Assembly (NCBI RefSeq): GCF_002811475.1
Contig: NZ_NPDL01000001.1
Coordinates: 1-64,000, forward strand
Origin: Leptospira hartskeerlii
GTDB lineage: Bacteria > Spirochaetota > Leptospiria > Leptospirales > Leptospiraceae
Length of the DNA: 64,000 nucleotides
Direction: 5' to 3'
Shown: one piece after another, positions 33,532 through 42,544 of the stretch
How positions within the stretch are numbered: position 1 is the stretch's first letter
Layout: each line of letters starts with the position of its first letter
Notes under the pieces: model-generated
The model's input: only the letters and a program-made list of their open reading frames with translations
Databases searched by the model: none
What the model was told of the DNA's origin: nothing
Translations under genes and position numbers: made by a program

Positions 33532-33876
33532 TCGTCGAATCCTAACTTGTTTTTCCATTCCTTGGTATAGGGACTCTTATTTTGCACAAGATAAATCCCT
33601 ATCAGGACCGTAAAAAGCAGGAACAAAAAGCCGCTAGTTGCTAGAATAGCATGCAAAATCCCCGTTTGGAAGAGAAAGTTCCAATCCGTAAAGAGAAGAA
33701 CTGTAAGAGGAGAAAATGCCAAGATCAGGATGGTGATCAGAATAAGCCGGATATGCTTCAGATGTACCAAATGAAGCATTACTTTTTTCTTAATTATGGG
33801 TGGTACGTTATCATTCAACCTGCCTTCCGGAGGTTTTACAAAAAAATCCAATTGCTCCCGCAACTCGTCGGGAAGT

Positions 33877-33896
<20 letters not shown>
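33528..33896 (-). CDS. Putative anti-sigma membrane protein of module 2
   Basis: A 122-residue protein overlapping the sigma gene's end by 20 bp. Residues 1-47 are cytoplasmic and charged (DELREQLDFFVKPPEGRLNDNVPPIIKKKVMLHL), followed by two membrane helices (about 49-70 and 78-105) and a short polar tail. No zinc anti-sigma motif is seen. Its identity as the anti-sigma factor is inferred from the operon layout and the coupling to sigma factor 2. Confidence 0.55.
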
Positions 33897-34464
<568 letters not shown>

Positions 34465-34515
34465 GGGAGTGATAATAAACCTATTATGAAAGGATCGGAT
34501 TCGGGAAGGACCGAT

Positions 34516-34908
34516 TCACTTCCTAGGAGACCATTTATAATAACAGAGAAGACCTAAGCCGGTGCCGAGAGGGATCAATCCTCCGAGCATTGCTAAAGAT
34601 TTTCCTAATACAATAATAAAAGTGCCGGAGAGAGCTACACCAACGAAGGTAAGTATTAGCCCTAAGAAGAAGGAATAAAGACGCAGATCGAATTTTTCTT
34701 TTTGATAAAGACCTGCTTTGATGATCGCCATTCTTTGACGATACCACCAAAAGAATAGGAAGAATAATAATAACCATCCGAAGATGATCCCCACTATCGG
34801 AATGCTATATAGGATTGCTTTGTATTCTCCACCAGGCTGACTTGCTTGGATGGCGAATCTGATCTCATCTAGACTACGAAAGAGGGCTTCCTTTTCTTCT
34901 GGAGTCAT
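34516..34908 (-). CDS. Small multi-pass membrane protein
   Basis: A 130-residue protein with a helical N-terminus (EEKEALFRSLDEIRFAI), then three membrane helices: about 30-52 (SIPIVGIIFGWLLLFFLFFWW), 76-97 and 100-122. It resembles the DUF6249-type or small ECF-associated membrane proteins in size and layout, but I am not certain of the family. It overlaps the upstream 58-codon gene by 4 bp (ATGA), and the sigma gene follows 51 nt later, so it may be a further member of ECF module 2. Confidence 0.55.
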   Translation of the reverse strand: MTPEEKEALFRSLDEIRFAIQASQPGGEYKAILYSIPIVGIIFGWLLLFFLFFWWYRQRMAIIKAGLYQKEKFDLRLYSFFLGLILTFVGVALSGTFIIVLGKSLAMLGGLIPLGTGLGLLCYYKWSPRK

Positions 34909-35081
34909 CTGCTCAGAACCGCCACCTTCAATGAAGAAGTTTCACCTTTTTTAAAGTATGGGATTTTTTGTTCAATGCCAGGTCTGCCAGCGAGAGACTC
35001 ATACCAGTCCTCTTCTTTCCAGCTTTCTTTTAGATAACTAGTGCGGATGTCTGAATTAAATAGATCCTTAATTTTGCTCAT
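34905..35081 (-). CDS. Small hypothetical protein (58 aa)
   Basis: A 58-residue polar protein beginning MSKIKDLFNSDIRTSYLKES, with EEDWYESLAGRPGIEQ in the middle. The open frame runs further upstream, but the ATG at 35081 has AGGAG 7 nt before it, and the upstream residues have poor coding character. It overlaps the next gene's ATG. The family is not recognised. It is probably the first gene of the operon that contains sigma factor 2. Confidence 0.6.
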   Translation of the reverse strand: MSKIKDLFNSDIRTSYLKESWKEEDWYESLAGRPGIEQKIPYFKKGETSSLKVAVLSR

Positions 35082-35110
35082 TGGAATGCTCCTATGTAAA
35101 ATGCCTTTCG

Positions 35111-35128
35111 AAGTTCGAATACGAACTT
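35111..35128. repeat. 7-bp inverted repeat in leader of the sigma-2 operon
   Basis: AAGTTCG and CGAACTT flank AATA, about 30 nt upstream of the 58-codon gene. Further partial pairing (CCTTT with AAAGG) brackets it. It may be an operator or a leader hairpin. The 240-bp gap 35082-35321 otherwise holds nothing I can identify. Confidence 0.4.
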
Positions 35129-35321
35129 TAAAACTCCCGGAAAAGGGTTTTAAATTATGTCGTATATAATTTCGGTCCACTTTTGGAATCCCTGAAGTGG
35201 AAAACCTCGTAGGACTACATTTTTTAGAGACGTAATGGTTAGAAGAAAAATTGAAAGGTGCGATAAAAAAATAGAAAGAAAGAAAAATCAAAAACCTTGG
35301 ATCTTCCGTTTTATGTTGAAA

Positions 35322-35966
35322 CTATTCGGGCTTTTTCACGTCCAAGAAAGGCGCAGAACTCAGGTTAGGAGTTCTTAGAATGGGAGAACGATCAAAGCCT
35401 GCATGTTCTCTTAAGAAGTCCACTATGATCCTGGCCGTGGCTCCCCATAAAAGTCCTTCGACGATATCGAAGTAAAATACCTCTAATAAAGGTGAGTCAG
35501 GTTTCCTTCTTCTCTTAATACTATAGAAAGGAGCTTCCCAAAGTCTATCTAACTCCAATATGATAATTTTTTCTACTTCTTCCGGATTGAATTCGAACTT
35601 AAAATCTCCGGAGTATTTAGCTAAGAAGGGAGTGATGTGAAATCCAGTGTGAGTGAGTTGTCCTCTGTAATTTCCGATCACGGATAGCTCTTTGTCGGGG
35701 GCTCCCATCTCTTCTTCCCACTCTCTGAGAGCAGTATGTAATAGATCCTTATCTTCTAGATCTTTGACTCCACCTGGAAATGAGATCTGTCCCGGATGGG
35801 AAGCAAGGTTTGGATTTCTTTTTTGAAGAAGAAAACCATCTTGTCCATTCTTTTGGAACACGGGCATGACCACGGAAGAATGTGCAACATCTTCCGGCAA
35901 ATTTGGTTCTCCTTCCGGTAAAAATGGAAGTTCCTTTTTTAGTTTATCTAATTCTAATCTAATCAA
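35322..35966 (-). CDS. Nudix hydrolase, CoA pyrophosphatase-like
   Basis: A 214-residue Nudix enzyme. The Nudix box GGVKDLEDKDLLHTALREWEEEMG (about 66-89) has the required G-x5-E-x7-REUxEExGU spacing. Upstream QKRNPNLASHPGQISFPGG is typical of the NudL/YeaB group that hydrolyses CoA and related diphosphates. C-terminal LLWGATARII is also typical of that group. It overlaps the RNase D gene by 8 bp, so it is co-translated with it. Confidence 0.88.
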   Translation of the reverse strand: MIRLELDKLKKELPFLPEGEPNLPEDVAHSSVVMPVFQKNGQDGFLLQKRNPNLASHPGQISFPGGVKDLEDKDLLHTALREWEEEMGAPDKELSVIGNYRGQLTHTGFHITPFLAKYSGDFKFEFNPEEVEKIIILELDRLWEAPFYSIKRRRKPDSPLLEVFYFDIVEGLLWGATARIIVDFLREHAGFDRSPILRTPNLSSAPFLDVKKPE

Positions 35967-37128
35967 ATTTCTTTTTGATCGGGATCAAACCGGACAAGGT
36001 AGTCTCGTAAGGTTTGGATTGCATTGCTGCTATAATAGAAGGTCCATAATTTTCCACCTTCCAATTGGAAAAGATCCCTAACTCTTTTAACTCTTCGATA
36101 GTCTTAGGATTTCTTTTTGCAATCTCCGCGATATTCTTATTAGACGGCATCAGGTTGTGACCCATTCGGCGAATGGACATGATTGTTTCTCTCCATTGCC
36201 TTAATCTTTTAAATCTGTCTGCTTCTTCTCCTGCCAAATCTTCAGTAGATCTTTTGAATAGATCGTTTTTTTGGATCGGAGGCCCACTTGGATTTTTATA
36301 AACCTGGTATAAATTTTCGGCGTCTTTTTTGCCTAATATGTCTATGAGCTTATTCAATTCTCCGCGAGACTTGACTAATTCCAAAACTTTGTCGTTGTTC
36401 CAAACTCTGAAAGGAGCCTTATTCAGTTTCTTTGCTTTTTCGTCTCGGAATCCTAAAGTATCATGAAGTGCTCTTCTTTCGTCGGACCCTAATTCCAGAA
36501 CATTGGGGAATTTTTCTAGATTGATGGAAAATCCTTCGAAAGGTTCAGGCTCTTCTTCCGCGATTTTCGCGAACTCTGAAACTGCTTCGTCTAACAATTT
36601 ACGTTTTCCGAGTTCCTCACTCATTTTAGTCCAAATGGATTCCAGATAAACTGTATCTAGAGCCGCATATTGGAGCTGACTTTTTTCTAGAGGACGCTTT
36701 TCCCAGTTGGATTTTTGCTCCTTCTTCGAAAGTTTGACCTTGTGGTAATGTTCCACAAGATACAACAAAGAGTTCTGTTCTAAGTCTAATAAACGAGAGC
36801 TGAACATCGTATCTGCGATGTTGATAAACTTGAAACCGAAGTCTCTTTTCAGGGCTTTGATATCGTCCGAAGCGGAATGAAATATTTTTAAGATCCTCGG
36901 ATTCTCAAATAGAGGTCCTAACCCGGTGAGATCGTCCAAACGAATAGGGTCAAAGATATAATTTTTACCCTTAGAGGATATTTGGATGAGACAAACTTTG
37001 GAATAGTAGGTGTAATAACCGCTGGATTCCGTATCAATAGAGAGGCAATCGGATTGAGAGAGAGTAATCAATGCCAACTGTAGGCTTCGAACGTTGTCTA
37101 CGACAATATAATCGGATTGTATTTGCAT
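35959..37128 (-). CDS. rnd: Ribonuclease D
   Basis: A 389-residue 3'-5' exoribonuclease with a DEDD exonuclease domain (residues 1-175) and an HRDC region (about 215-290). Exo I is CLSIDTESSGYYTY; Exo II lies in LKIFHSASDDIKAL; Exo III is LQYAALDTVYL. It trims tRNA and other stable RNA 3' ends. A second helical HRDC-like segment ends the protein (NKNIAEIAKRNPKTIEELKELGIFSNW). The ATG is at 37128, divergent from purF across 40 nt. Confidence 0.93.
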   Translation of the reverse strand: MQIQSDYIVVDNVRSLQLALITLSQSDCLSIDTESSGYYTYYSKVCLIQISSKGKNYIFDPIRLDDLTGLGPLFENPRILKIFHSASDDIKALKRDFGFKFINIADTMFSSRLLDLEQNSLLYLVEHYHKVKLSKKEQKSNWEKRPLEKSQLQYAALDTVYLESIWTKMSEELGKRKLLDEAVSEFAKIAEEEPEPFEGFSINLEKFPNVLELGSDERRALHDTLGFRDEKAKKLNKAPFRVWNNDKVLELVKSRGELNKLIDILGKKDAENLYQVYKNPSGPPIQKNDLFKRSTEDLAGEEADRFKRLRQWRETIMSIRRMGHNLMPSNKNIAEIAKRNPKTIEELKELGIFSNWKVENYGPSIIAAMQSKPYETTLSGLIPIKKKFD

Positions 37129-37168
37129 CTAAAAGGCGACCTGGGAGACTAGCGTCGGAAGGGGGACC

Positions 37169-38635
37169 ATGAGTTCGATTCCCAATACGTCCAGTCTACG
37201 GACCCTAGTCCGAGATGACAAACCAAAAGAAGAATGTGCTATCTTTGGGATTTTTAATTCTCCCGAAGCAGCCAATTTCACTTACCTTGGCCTGTACTCC
37301 ATGCAGCATAGGGGCCAAGAATCGAGCGGGATCGTTTCCTCCGACGGAGAACATCTCTACCGCTACGCCGGGATGGGACTCGTAGCCAATATTTTTACCG
37401 AAGGCAAGATCCGTGAACTAACCGGAAGTTCGGCCATCGGGCATAATCGTTATTCTACCACTGGTGCGAGCTTCTTAAGGAACGCTCAACCTCTCAGAGT
37501 TGAGTCCCATTTAGGGCCAATCGCTCTGGCTCATAACGGAAACCTGGTAAATTCCTGGGAAGTTCGTTCCCAATTGGAAAAAGAAGGTTCTATTTTTCAG
37601 ACCACAATCGATTCAGAAGTCATTGTCCACCTTATGGCGCGTTCCGGAGAGACTGATCTGCTTTCTGCACTTTCATCTGCTCTGAAAAAAGTGAGAGGGG
37701 CATATTCTCTTGTAGTTCTCACTAAAAACCAATTGATCGCGGTTCGTGACCCGAACGGTTTCCGTCCTTTGGTTATGGGAAGAAGGGATGACGGATCTAT
37801 CGTATTCGCGTCCGAGACCTGCGCATTCGATATCACCGACACCACTTACGAAAGAGACGTGGAGCCGGGTGAGATGATCGTTGTGGATAGAACAGGAACC
37901 CGTTCCTTCTATCCTTTCCCTCCTGCAAAACCTGCTCTTTGCATTTTCGAATACATTTATTTCGCGAGACCTGATTCCAATATTTTTGGCGAGTCTGTTT
38001 ATAAAGTCCGTAAGGCACTCGGAAACCAACTCGCACAAGAACTTCCAGTCGAAGCGGATGTTGTGATCCCTGTTCCAGATTCTGCAAATATCGCTGCTCT
38101 TGGATATTCGGAAGCTTCCGGAATTCCTTTCCAATCTGGACTGATCCGTTCTCACTATGTGGGTAGGACTTTCATCGAGCCGGATCAAAAGATCCGAGAT
38201 TTCGGTGCTAAGATCAAATACAACGTAGTGAAGAATGTAGTGGATGGAAAACGTGTTGTGATCGTGGACGATTCCATCATGAGAGGGACCACCAGCCGTA
38301 AGATTATTAAGATGATCCGAAACGCAGGCGCTACCGAGATCCACTTAAGAGTTTCCGCTCCTCCTACTGTTTCTCCTTGTTATTATGGGATAGACATTCC
38401 GACACATAAAGAATTGATCGCTGCTACTCATACCATCGAAGAGATCCGAAAGTATTTGAGAGTGGACTCCATTGCTTATCTTTCAGTGGATTCTATGCAC
38501 AAAGCGGTGAGCGAACATAGGGGAGGGGGGTTCTGCAATGCTTGTTTTACCTCGGATTACCCTGTGGAATTCCAAAGCGATATGGGAAATCAAAAGAGTT
38601 TATTCAAAGAATACGAGGTAGAAGAAAGGGTCTAA
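37169..38635 (+). CDS. purF: Amidophosphoribosyltransferase
   Basis: A 488-residue PurF, first committed enzyme of purine synthesis (PRPP plus glutamine to phosphoribosylamine). The start gives a 22-residue propeptide before the Ntn nucleophile Cys23 in EECAIFGIF, as in the Bacillus-type enzymes that are processed. Glutaminase motifs QHRGQESSGI and GHNRYSTTG are followed by the PRPP loop VVIVDDSIMRGTTSRK near 363-378. C-terminal Cys residues (CNACFTSDYPV) fit the iron-sulfur form. GGGGGA precedes the ATG. Confidence 0.96.
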   Translation: MSSIPNTSSLRTLVRDDKPKEECAIFGIFNSPEAANFTYLGLYSMQHRGQESSGIVSSDGEHLYRYAGMGLVANIFTEGKIRELTGSSAIGHNRYSTTGASFLRNAQPLRVESHLGPIALAHNGNLVNSWEVRSQLEKEGSIFQTTIDSEVIVHLMARSGETDLLSALSSALKKVRGAYSLVVLTKNQLIAVRDPNGFRPLVMGRRDDGSIVFASETCAFDITDTTYERDVEPGEMIVVDRTGTRSFYPFPPAKPALCIFEYIYFARPDSNIFGESVYKVRKALGNQLAQELPVEADVVIPVPDSANIAALGYSEASGIPFQSGLIRSHYVGRTFIEPDQKIRDFGAKIKYNVVKNVVDGKRVVIVDDSIMRGTTSRKIIKMIRNAGATEIHLRVSAPPTVSPCYYGIDIPTHKELIAATHTIEEIRKYLRVDSIAYLSVDSMHKAVSEHRGGGFCNACFTSDYPVEFQSDMGNQKSLFKEYEVEERV

Positions 38636-38661
38636 AAGTTTCCGCTGGATTGCGGGGCTTT
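38635..38661. terminator. Hairpin between convergent purF and downstream gene
   Basis: AAAG (38635-38638) pairs with CTTT (38658-38661), and CCGC (38642-38645) with GCGG (38652-38655), with two G-T wobbles and one bulge between. It fills the 32-bp gap between convergent stops and could terminate both strands. Confidence 0.45.
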
Positions 38662-38667
38662 AGATCT

Positions 38668-39696
38668 TTATTTCACTCTAAAAACTTGTGGCCTTTTTCC
38701 GAAGGTGATAAAGTCGGACTCTTCTCCTTTGATATAAGCGGATAATAGGCTTTTTTCGGAAAAGCCTATATGGTTTTGCTCTTCTAACATCCCTAAAATT
38801 TCTAAAGCAGCGTCCTTATCCAAAGTATTCAGATAATTTAATACTTCTTGGTGAGAGTTCTTTTTGTGAGCTTCTTCTATAATTTTTAATACTTCTTCCC
38901 TTGCTCTTAATAGGGATTCTTTTCTTTCTACAAGCCCTTCCATTGTGGAAAGTATAATATTGATCTCAGGATCTTCGGAGAATAATTCGAGAAGATGGGG
39001 ATAGATCGCTGGGAATCGGATCGGGAATTCGTAAAGAGAGTCTTCTAGTCCTCTGTAGAGTTCTATTTCTTCTTCTCTTTTTAAGCCTAAGGATTCTCCA
39101 AGCATGAGAAGAGTTTCGATCGGCATCAGTCCTAAAAATCTGGCTGCGAATATATTATCTTTTTTGGTCCTAAGGCAGAATAATATAAATTTGGAAATTC
39201 TTTCCGGAGGAAGTCCGTTCCAGAATTGAGCGGCTTTTGAATCTAAAAAATTAGTTTCAGTTCCGAAGACCTTCTTCTCTTTTCTAAGTTTTTGGAATAT
39301 TTTAAAGTCTTCTTTTACGATCCTATAAAGTAAAGAATCATCCATTTCTAGGATTGTGGACATGACTTGGTCCGGAGAAGAAATAGAAAGAAAGTATCTG
39401 ACCAGATCGAAACCGATTTCGGATCTTGTGGAAAAGTTTTCTAAGATATCTGCGGGTGCTTGTTGGAATGCAGTGGCTCCAACTGAGAATGAGCTAACTC
39501 CTTCTAAAAATTTTTCTAATTTTTCGAAGGCAAAACAAGCTTGTTCACCGGAATCATTCCAATTCGATTCCCTGTAAAAATCCCTACAATTGCCGGGACA
39601 GGGTTTGGACTCGGAGACTCCCGCTAGACAGGTTCTTTCTTGTTGTCTTTTATTTTCAGGGAATAAGATCACCGCAATCACGCATATCCGGGGCAT
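38668..39696 (-). CDS. Hypothetical helical protein
   Basis: A 342-residue protein, family not recognised. The N-terminal 55 residues hold a Cys cluster (CLAGVSESKPCPGNC, then EQACFAFEKLEKFL). The rest is helical, with HEAT- or MgtE-N-like repeats: FDLVRYFLSISSPDQVMSTIL, FWNGLPPERISKFILFCL, LLMLGESLGLKREEEIELYRGL, LDKDAALEILGML. The annotated ATG overlaps the upstream lipoprotein gene by 41 bp; in-frame GTG codons at residues 6 and 9 are alternatives. It is probably co-transcribed with that lipoprotein. Confidence 0.6.
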   Translation of the reverse strand: MPRICVIAVILFPENKRQQERTCLAGVSESKPCPGNCRDFYRESNWNDSGEQACFAFEKLEKFLEGVSSFSVGATAFQQAPADILENFSTRSEIGFDLVRYFLSISSPDQVMSTILEMDDSLLYRIVKEDFKIFQKLRKEKKVFGTETNFLDSKAAQFWNGLPPERISKFILFCLRTKKDNIFAARFLGLMPIETLLMLGESLGLKREEEIELYRGLEDSLYEFPIRFPAIYPHLLELFSEDPEINIILSTMEGLVERKESLLRAREEVLKIIEEAHKKNSHQEVLNYLNTLDKDAALEILGMLEEQNHIGFSEKSLLSAYIKGEESDFITFGKRPQVFRVK

Positions 39697-40141
39697 ATGG
39701 ATTCAGGATTTTCATACCGAAAAATACCCATGTCTTTTTGACCATTGGACAATAGAAACGGTTTCTTCCAGACTGTAGTCCATGGGTTTTCATACTGCTC
39801 GCTAAAATTTCACTAAACTTAGAGTAGGCCTCAAAGGATATTCTTACATCCGAAGATTTTGCCCCTTCCAATACATTCTTCATTTCTAGTGCGGAAGATT
39901 CCAAGCCGCCTTTTGCTTCTTCCAAAGAATTTAAGGAGGAAATTAAACCACTTACATCCGGAGAAACACTCTCCGTTGTTAAGAGAAATTGAATTATCTT
40001 ATCGTTTTCCGACAAAACCTTTTCGAATAGAGGTTTTTCTGTCTCTAACACAGGCTTCTCTTCCTTTTTGCAGAAGGATAAAGAAAGCAATAATGAGGAT
40101 AATAAAATTAGTATTACGGATCGTTTCATCTTATTCTCCAA
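39656..40141 (-). CDS. DUF3347-type lipoprotein
   Basis: A 161-residue lipoprotein. The signal ends LLLSLSFC with lipidated Cys24, followed by a charged linker. The middle is helical (LISSLNSLEEAKGGLESSALEMKNVLEGAKSSDVRISFEAYSKFSEIL). The C-terminal block RNRFYCPMVKKTWVFFG, then NPYAPDMRDCG, is the DUF3347 signature found near heavy-metal efflux proteins and thought to bind metal. It overlaps the following gene. An alternative start is Met5 (MKRS). Metal binding is family inference. Confidence 0.75.
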   Translation of the reverse strand: MENKMKRSVILILLSSLLLSLSFCKKEEKPVLETEKPLFEKVLSENDKIIQFLLTTESVSPDVSGLISSLNSLEEAKGGLESSALEMKNVLEGAKSSDVRISFEAYSKFSEILASSMKTHGLQSGRNRFYCPMVKKTWVFFGMKILNPYAPDMRDCGDLIP

Positions 40142-40291
40142 ATATGAGTAAATACTCGGGAATCGAGCCTCTTAGACCATAAAAAAATCTTTTTTCGGTT
40201 CTGGCAACCGTTAGAGCTTCAAACTAATCTCTGAAAAAATGGGTTCAAAGCTTTTGCCTATATAGGAAAATAGGAGGAAAGGCAAGGCCCA

Positions 40292-40612
40292 ATGTATTTT
40301 GATAAGCATGTTTTTGTCTGCGAGAATGTCAGAGCAGAAGGAGAAAGGCCTTCTTGCGGTCCGAAAGGATCTCCTCAATTGCTCGCTTATATGAAAAAGA
40401 GAATACAAGAGTTAGGATTAAAAGGTAAGATCCGAATCCAAAAATCAGGATGTTTGGATCGTTGTGAGTTGGGTCCTGTGCAGGTTTCTTATCCGAAGGG
40501 CCATTGGTTTTCTATCAAAACACAAGAAGATGCAGAAGCATTTATACAAAATCATATACTAGAAAATAAACCGGAAGCGATCCAGCATCTGATGTTAAAG
40601 GACGAAGAGTGA
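40292..40612 (+). CDS. Thioredoxin-like [2Fe-2S] ferredoxin
   Basis: A 106-residue ferredoxin of the thioredoxin-fold type. Cluster ligands are Cys10 (HVFVCEN), Cys22 (RPSCGPKG) and the pair in KSGCLDRCELGP near 54-58. It may carry electrons in the cytoplasm. It is followed 12 nt later by a medium-chain reductase. It is the first of a long run of plus-strand genes ending at 52160. Confidence 0.88.
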   Translation: MYFDKHVFVCENVRAEGERPSCGPKGSPQLLAYMKKRIQELGLKGKIRIQKSGCLDRCELGPVQVSYPKGHWFSIKTQEDAEAFIQNHILENKPEAIQHLMLKDEE

Positions 40613-40624
40613 GAGGGTAATCAA

Positions 40625-41653
40625 ATGGCAAAAAAATTCGAAATACCAAAATCGTATCTTGCATACGAATTGAAAGAATATAGTAACGAACCTGGAAGAG
40701 CCAAGATAGTTGAAAAAGAACTTAAACCTTTAAAGAAGGGAGAGGTTTTACTTAAAGTTCATTCAGGTTCTATTAATCCGTCCGACCTAATGTTCATGAG
40801 AGGACTTTACGGAATTAAGAAAAAGCTTCCTGTCGTTCCTGGTTTTGAAGGAAGCGGTTTGGTGATTGCAAGCGGCGGAGGTTGGAGAGCGAATTCTCTA
40901 GTAGGTAAACCGGTTGCATGTGTTGCTCCAAATAAAGGCGACGGACCTTATGCAGAATACATGATCACTGATGCATATTCTTGTTTTACTTTAGGAAAAG
41001 ATGTTAGCCTGGAACAAGGCGCTTGTTTATTCGTAAACCCAATCACCGCTTGGGCATTGCTCGACCAAGTCATCCGAGAAAAACATAAAGCCTACGTTCA
41101 GACGGCTGCTGCTTCTGCTTTAGGAAAAATGTTATTAAGACTTTCTAATAAGAAAGGAATTCCTGGAATCCATGTAGTAAGAAGAAAAGAACAGGTAGAT
41201 CTTCTCAAATCTTTAGGGGCGGAGCATGTATTGGATTCCAGCTCTCCAAATTTCGATAGGGAACTTAGAGTTCTTTCCAATAAACTAAATGCTACTATTA
41301 TGTTGGATGCGGTTGCAGGAGATATCACTGGAAGAGCATTGGCCGCTATGCCTTACGGAAGTAAATGTGTGGTTTACGGTGCATTATCAGAAGAGCCTAT
41401 TTCTTATCATGCAGGACTTGGTATTTTTCAGGACAAAAAGATAGAAGGTTACTGGCTTTCTTCTTGGATGCCTCGGCAAAGTCCTTTGAAAATCTGGAAG
41501 ATTACTTCGGAAATCCGTTCCCTTTTAGGAAAAGAATTTCAAACTCAGATTGCCGCTAAATATCCACTTAAAGAAGCGGATAAAGCAATCCAGGAGTATG
41601 CAAATAATATGACCAGAGGAAAAGTTCTTATTTCCAATGGTTGGGAGCTTTGA
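40625..41653 (+). CDS. Medium-chain dehydrogenase/quinone reductase-like protein
   Basis: A 342-residue MDR-superfamily oxidoreductase. The GroES-like N-terminal domain contains VHSGSINPSDLMFMRGLYG and PVVPGFEGSGLVIA. The cofactor domain has TAAASALGKMLLRL, corresponding to the glycine-rich NADPH loop. Zinc ligands of true alcohol dehydrogenases are absent, so it is of the quinone-reductase or enoyl-reductase type. It may pair with the ferredoxin upstream. Its TGA overlaps the next ATG (TGATG). Confidence 0.85.
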   Translation: MAKKFEIPKSYLAYELKEYSNEPGRAKIVEKELKPLKKGEVLLKVHSGSINPSDLMFMRGLYGIKKKLPVVPGFEGSGLVIASGGGWRANSLVGKPVACVAPNKGDGPYAEYMITDAYSCFTLGKDVSLEQGACLFVNPITAWALLDQVIREKHKAYVQTAAASALGKMLLRLSNKKGIPGIHVVRRKEQVDLLKSLGAEHVLDSSSPNFDRELRVLSNKLNATIMLDAVAGDITGRALAAMPYGSKCVVYGALSEEPISYHAGLGIFQDKKIEGYWLSSWMPRQSPLKIWKITSEIRSLLGKEFQTQIAAKYPLKEADKAIQEYANNMTRGKVLISNGWEL

Positions 41654-42225
41654 TGGGGATTCCATCCAGTCAGTTTAAAATGTTTCGAATTTTGGTTTTC
41701 CTTATAGGAGCTGGTTTCCTTTTCAGCTCCTGTTTGTTGGACTTAAGGGAGAATGTTAAAAAACTACAAGCTTGTAAATTTCGGATCTTAGAAACCAAAA
41801 CGGAAAGGGTAGAAATTTTGCCTTTTCCACCTTCTCCTAAGATTTCGATGATCTCTAAGCTGGAAATAGAGAACCCGAACGATTCTTCCGTTAAAATTTA
41901 TAAATTCGATCTTGGAGTGATTACCTCCGGCACAGATGGAAAAGACGCAGAATTAGCTCGGGTAATTTCGGAAGTAGAAACAGAAGTTCCTGCTTTTTCC
42001 AAAACCGTTGTTCAACTCAGGATAGAAACAAGCTTTGAAAAGAGAGAGAACCAAGATAAACTATTACTTGGAATTTTAGTAGTCACGAACCTAGTCGCTG
42101 GAAAAGATCCGAATTTGAGAATGAAAGGAAGTGTTAGATACAACACCGTTTTAGGAGACGTAGATCTTCCTTTGGATGAAAAAATACGATTATTACCACC
42201 TAAGAAGCCGGAGCATGAAATTTAA
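41653..42225 (+). CDS. LEA14-like putative lipoprotein
   Basis: A protein of about 190 residues. The signal (MFRILVFLIGAGFLFSSC) ends with a spirochaete-type lipobox. The mature part is a beta-sandwich with features of the LEA14/WHy family: ISMISKLEIENPNDSSVKIYKFDLGV, later VPAFSKTVVQLRIETSF. Family members are desiccation-linked proteins of unclear role. The open frame begins at a TTG (41641); I chose the ATG at 41653, with GGGAG upstream and coupled to the previous stop. The Met at 41680 is also possible. Confidence 0.6.
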   Translation: MGIPSSQFKMFRILVFLIGAGFLFSSCLLDLRENVKKLQACKFRILETKTERVEILPFPPSPKISMISKLEIENPNDSSVKIYKFDLGVITSGTDGKDAELARVISEVETEVPAFSKTVVQLRIETSFEKRENQDKLLLGILVVTNLVAGKDPNLRMKGSVRYNTVLGDVDLPLDEKIRLLPPKKPEHEI

Positions 42226-42544
42226 CTCTTTAAGTTTTAGAACTGCCTGTAAAAGCCTAATTCTTATTACGATCTTCCTATCCGGCTTGTTGAATTGTTC
42301 CAATGTGGACGATGATTTTTATACATTCGGAGAAGCAGGTACTAAGATCATGGTAGCTTACGCCGCGAAAGACGCAGAATGCGGATCGAGTAGGCAAATT
42401 ACCTCCTTAGTTCCGGGAAAACAAAGAAAGAAGGACGTTGATAACTGTGTTGCCTCAGTCGCTTTTGAAAAATGTAGCTTTTGGATCCAGGCGGGAGATC
42501 CTGTTCCGTTTGCATGCAAGGCGATCGAGTATAGATTGAAGTGA
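42215..42544 (+). CDS. Putative lipoprotein
   Basis: A 109-residue lipoprotein: signal LILITIFLSGLLNC with lipidated Cys near 28, then an acidic, Cys-containing mature part (DAECGSSRQITSLV, DNCVASVAFEKCSFW, PFACKAIEYRLK). Five mature Cys may form disulfides in the periplasm or on the surface. The family is not recognised. The frame is open upstream, but the ATG at 42215 gives a proper signal and overlaps the previous gene by 11 bp. It overlaps the next start by TGATG. Confidence 0.6.
   Translation: MKFNSLSFRTACKSLILITIFLSGLLNCSNVDDDFYTFGEAGTKIMVAYAAKDAECGSSRQITSLVPGKQRKKDVDNCVASVAFEKCSFWIQAGDPVPFACKAIEYRLK

Noticed and set aside
34476..34512. Imperfect repeat ATCGG/CCGAT upstream of sigma factor 2
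   Set aside because: Only five paired bases, with no promoter-like elements around it.
35082..35291. N-terminal extension of the 58-residue gene
   Set aside because: The ATG at 35081 has a clear AGGAG and the upstream residues look like untranslated leader with an inverted repeat.
37673..38344. 223-codon minus-strand open frame inside purF
   Set aside because: It lies wholly antisense to an intact, well-recognised purF. The translation has no family character and there is no ribosome site.
40148..40159. Short palindrome GAGTA-AA-TACTC upstream of the DUF3347 lipoprotein gene
   Set aside because: Only 5 bp per arm in AT-rich sequence; likely chance.
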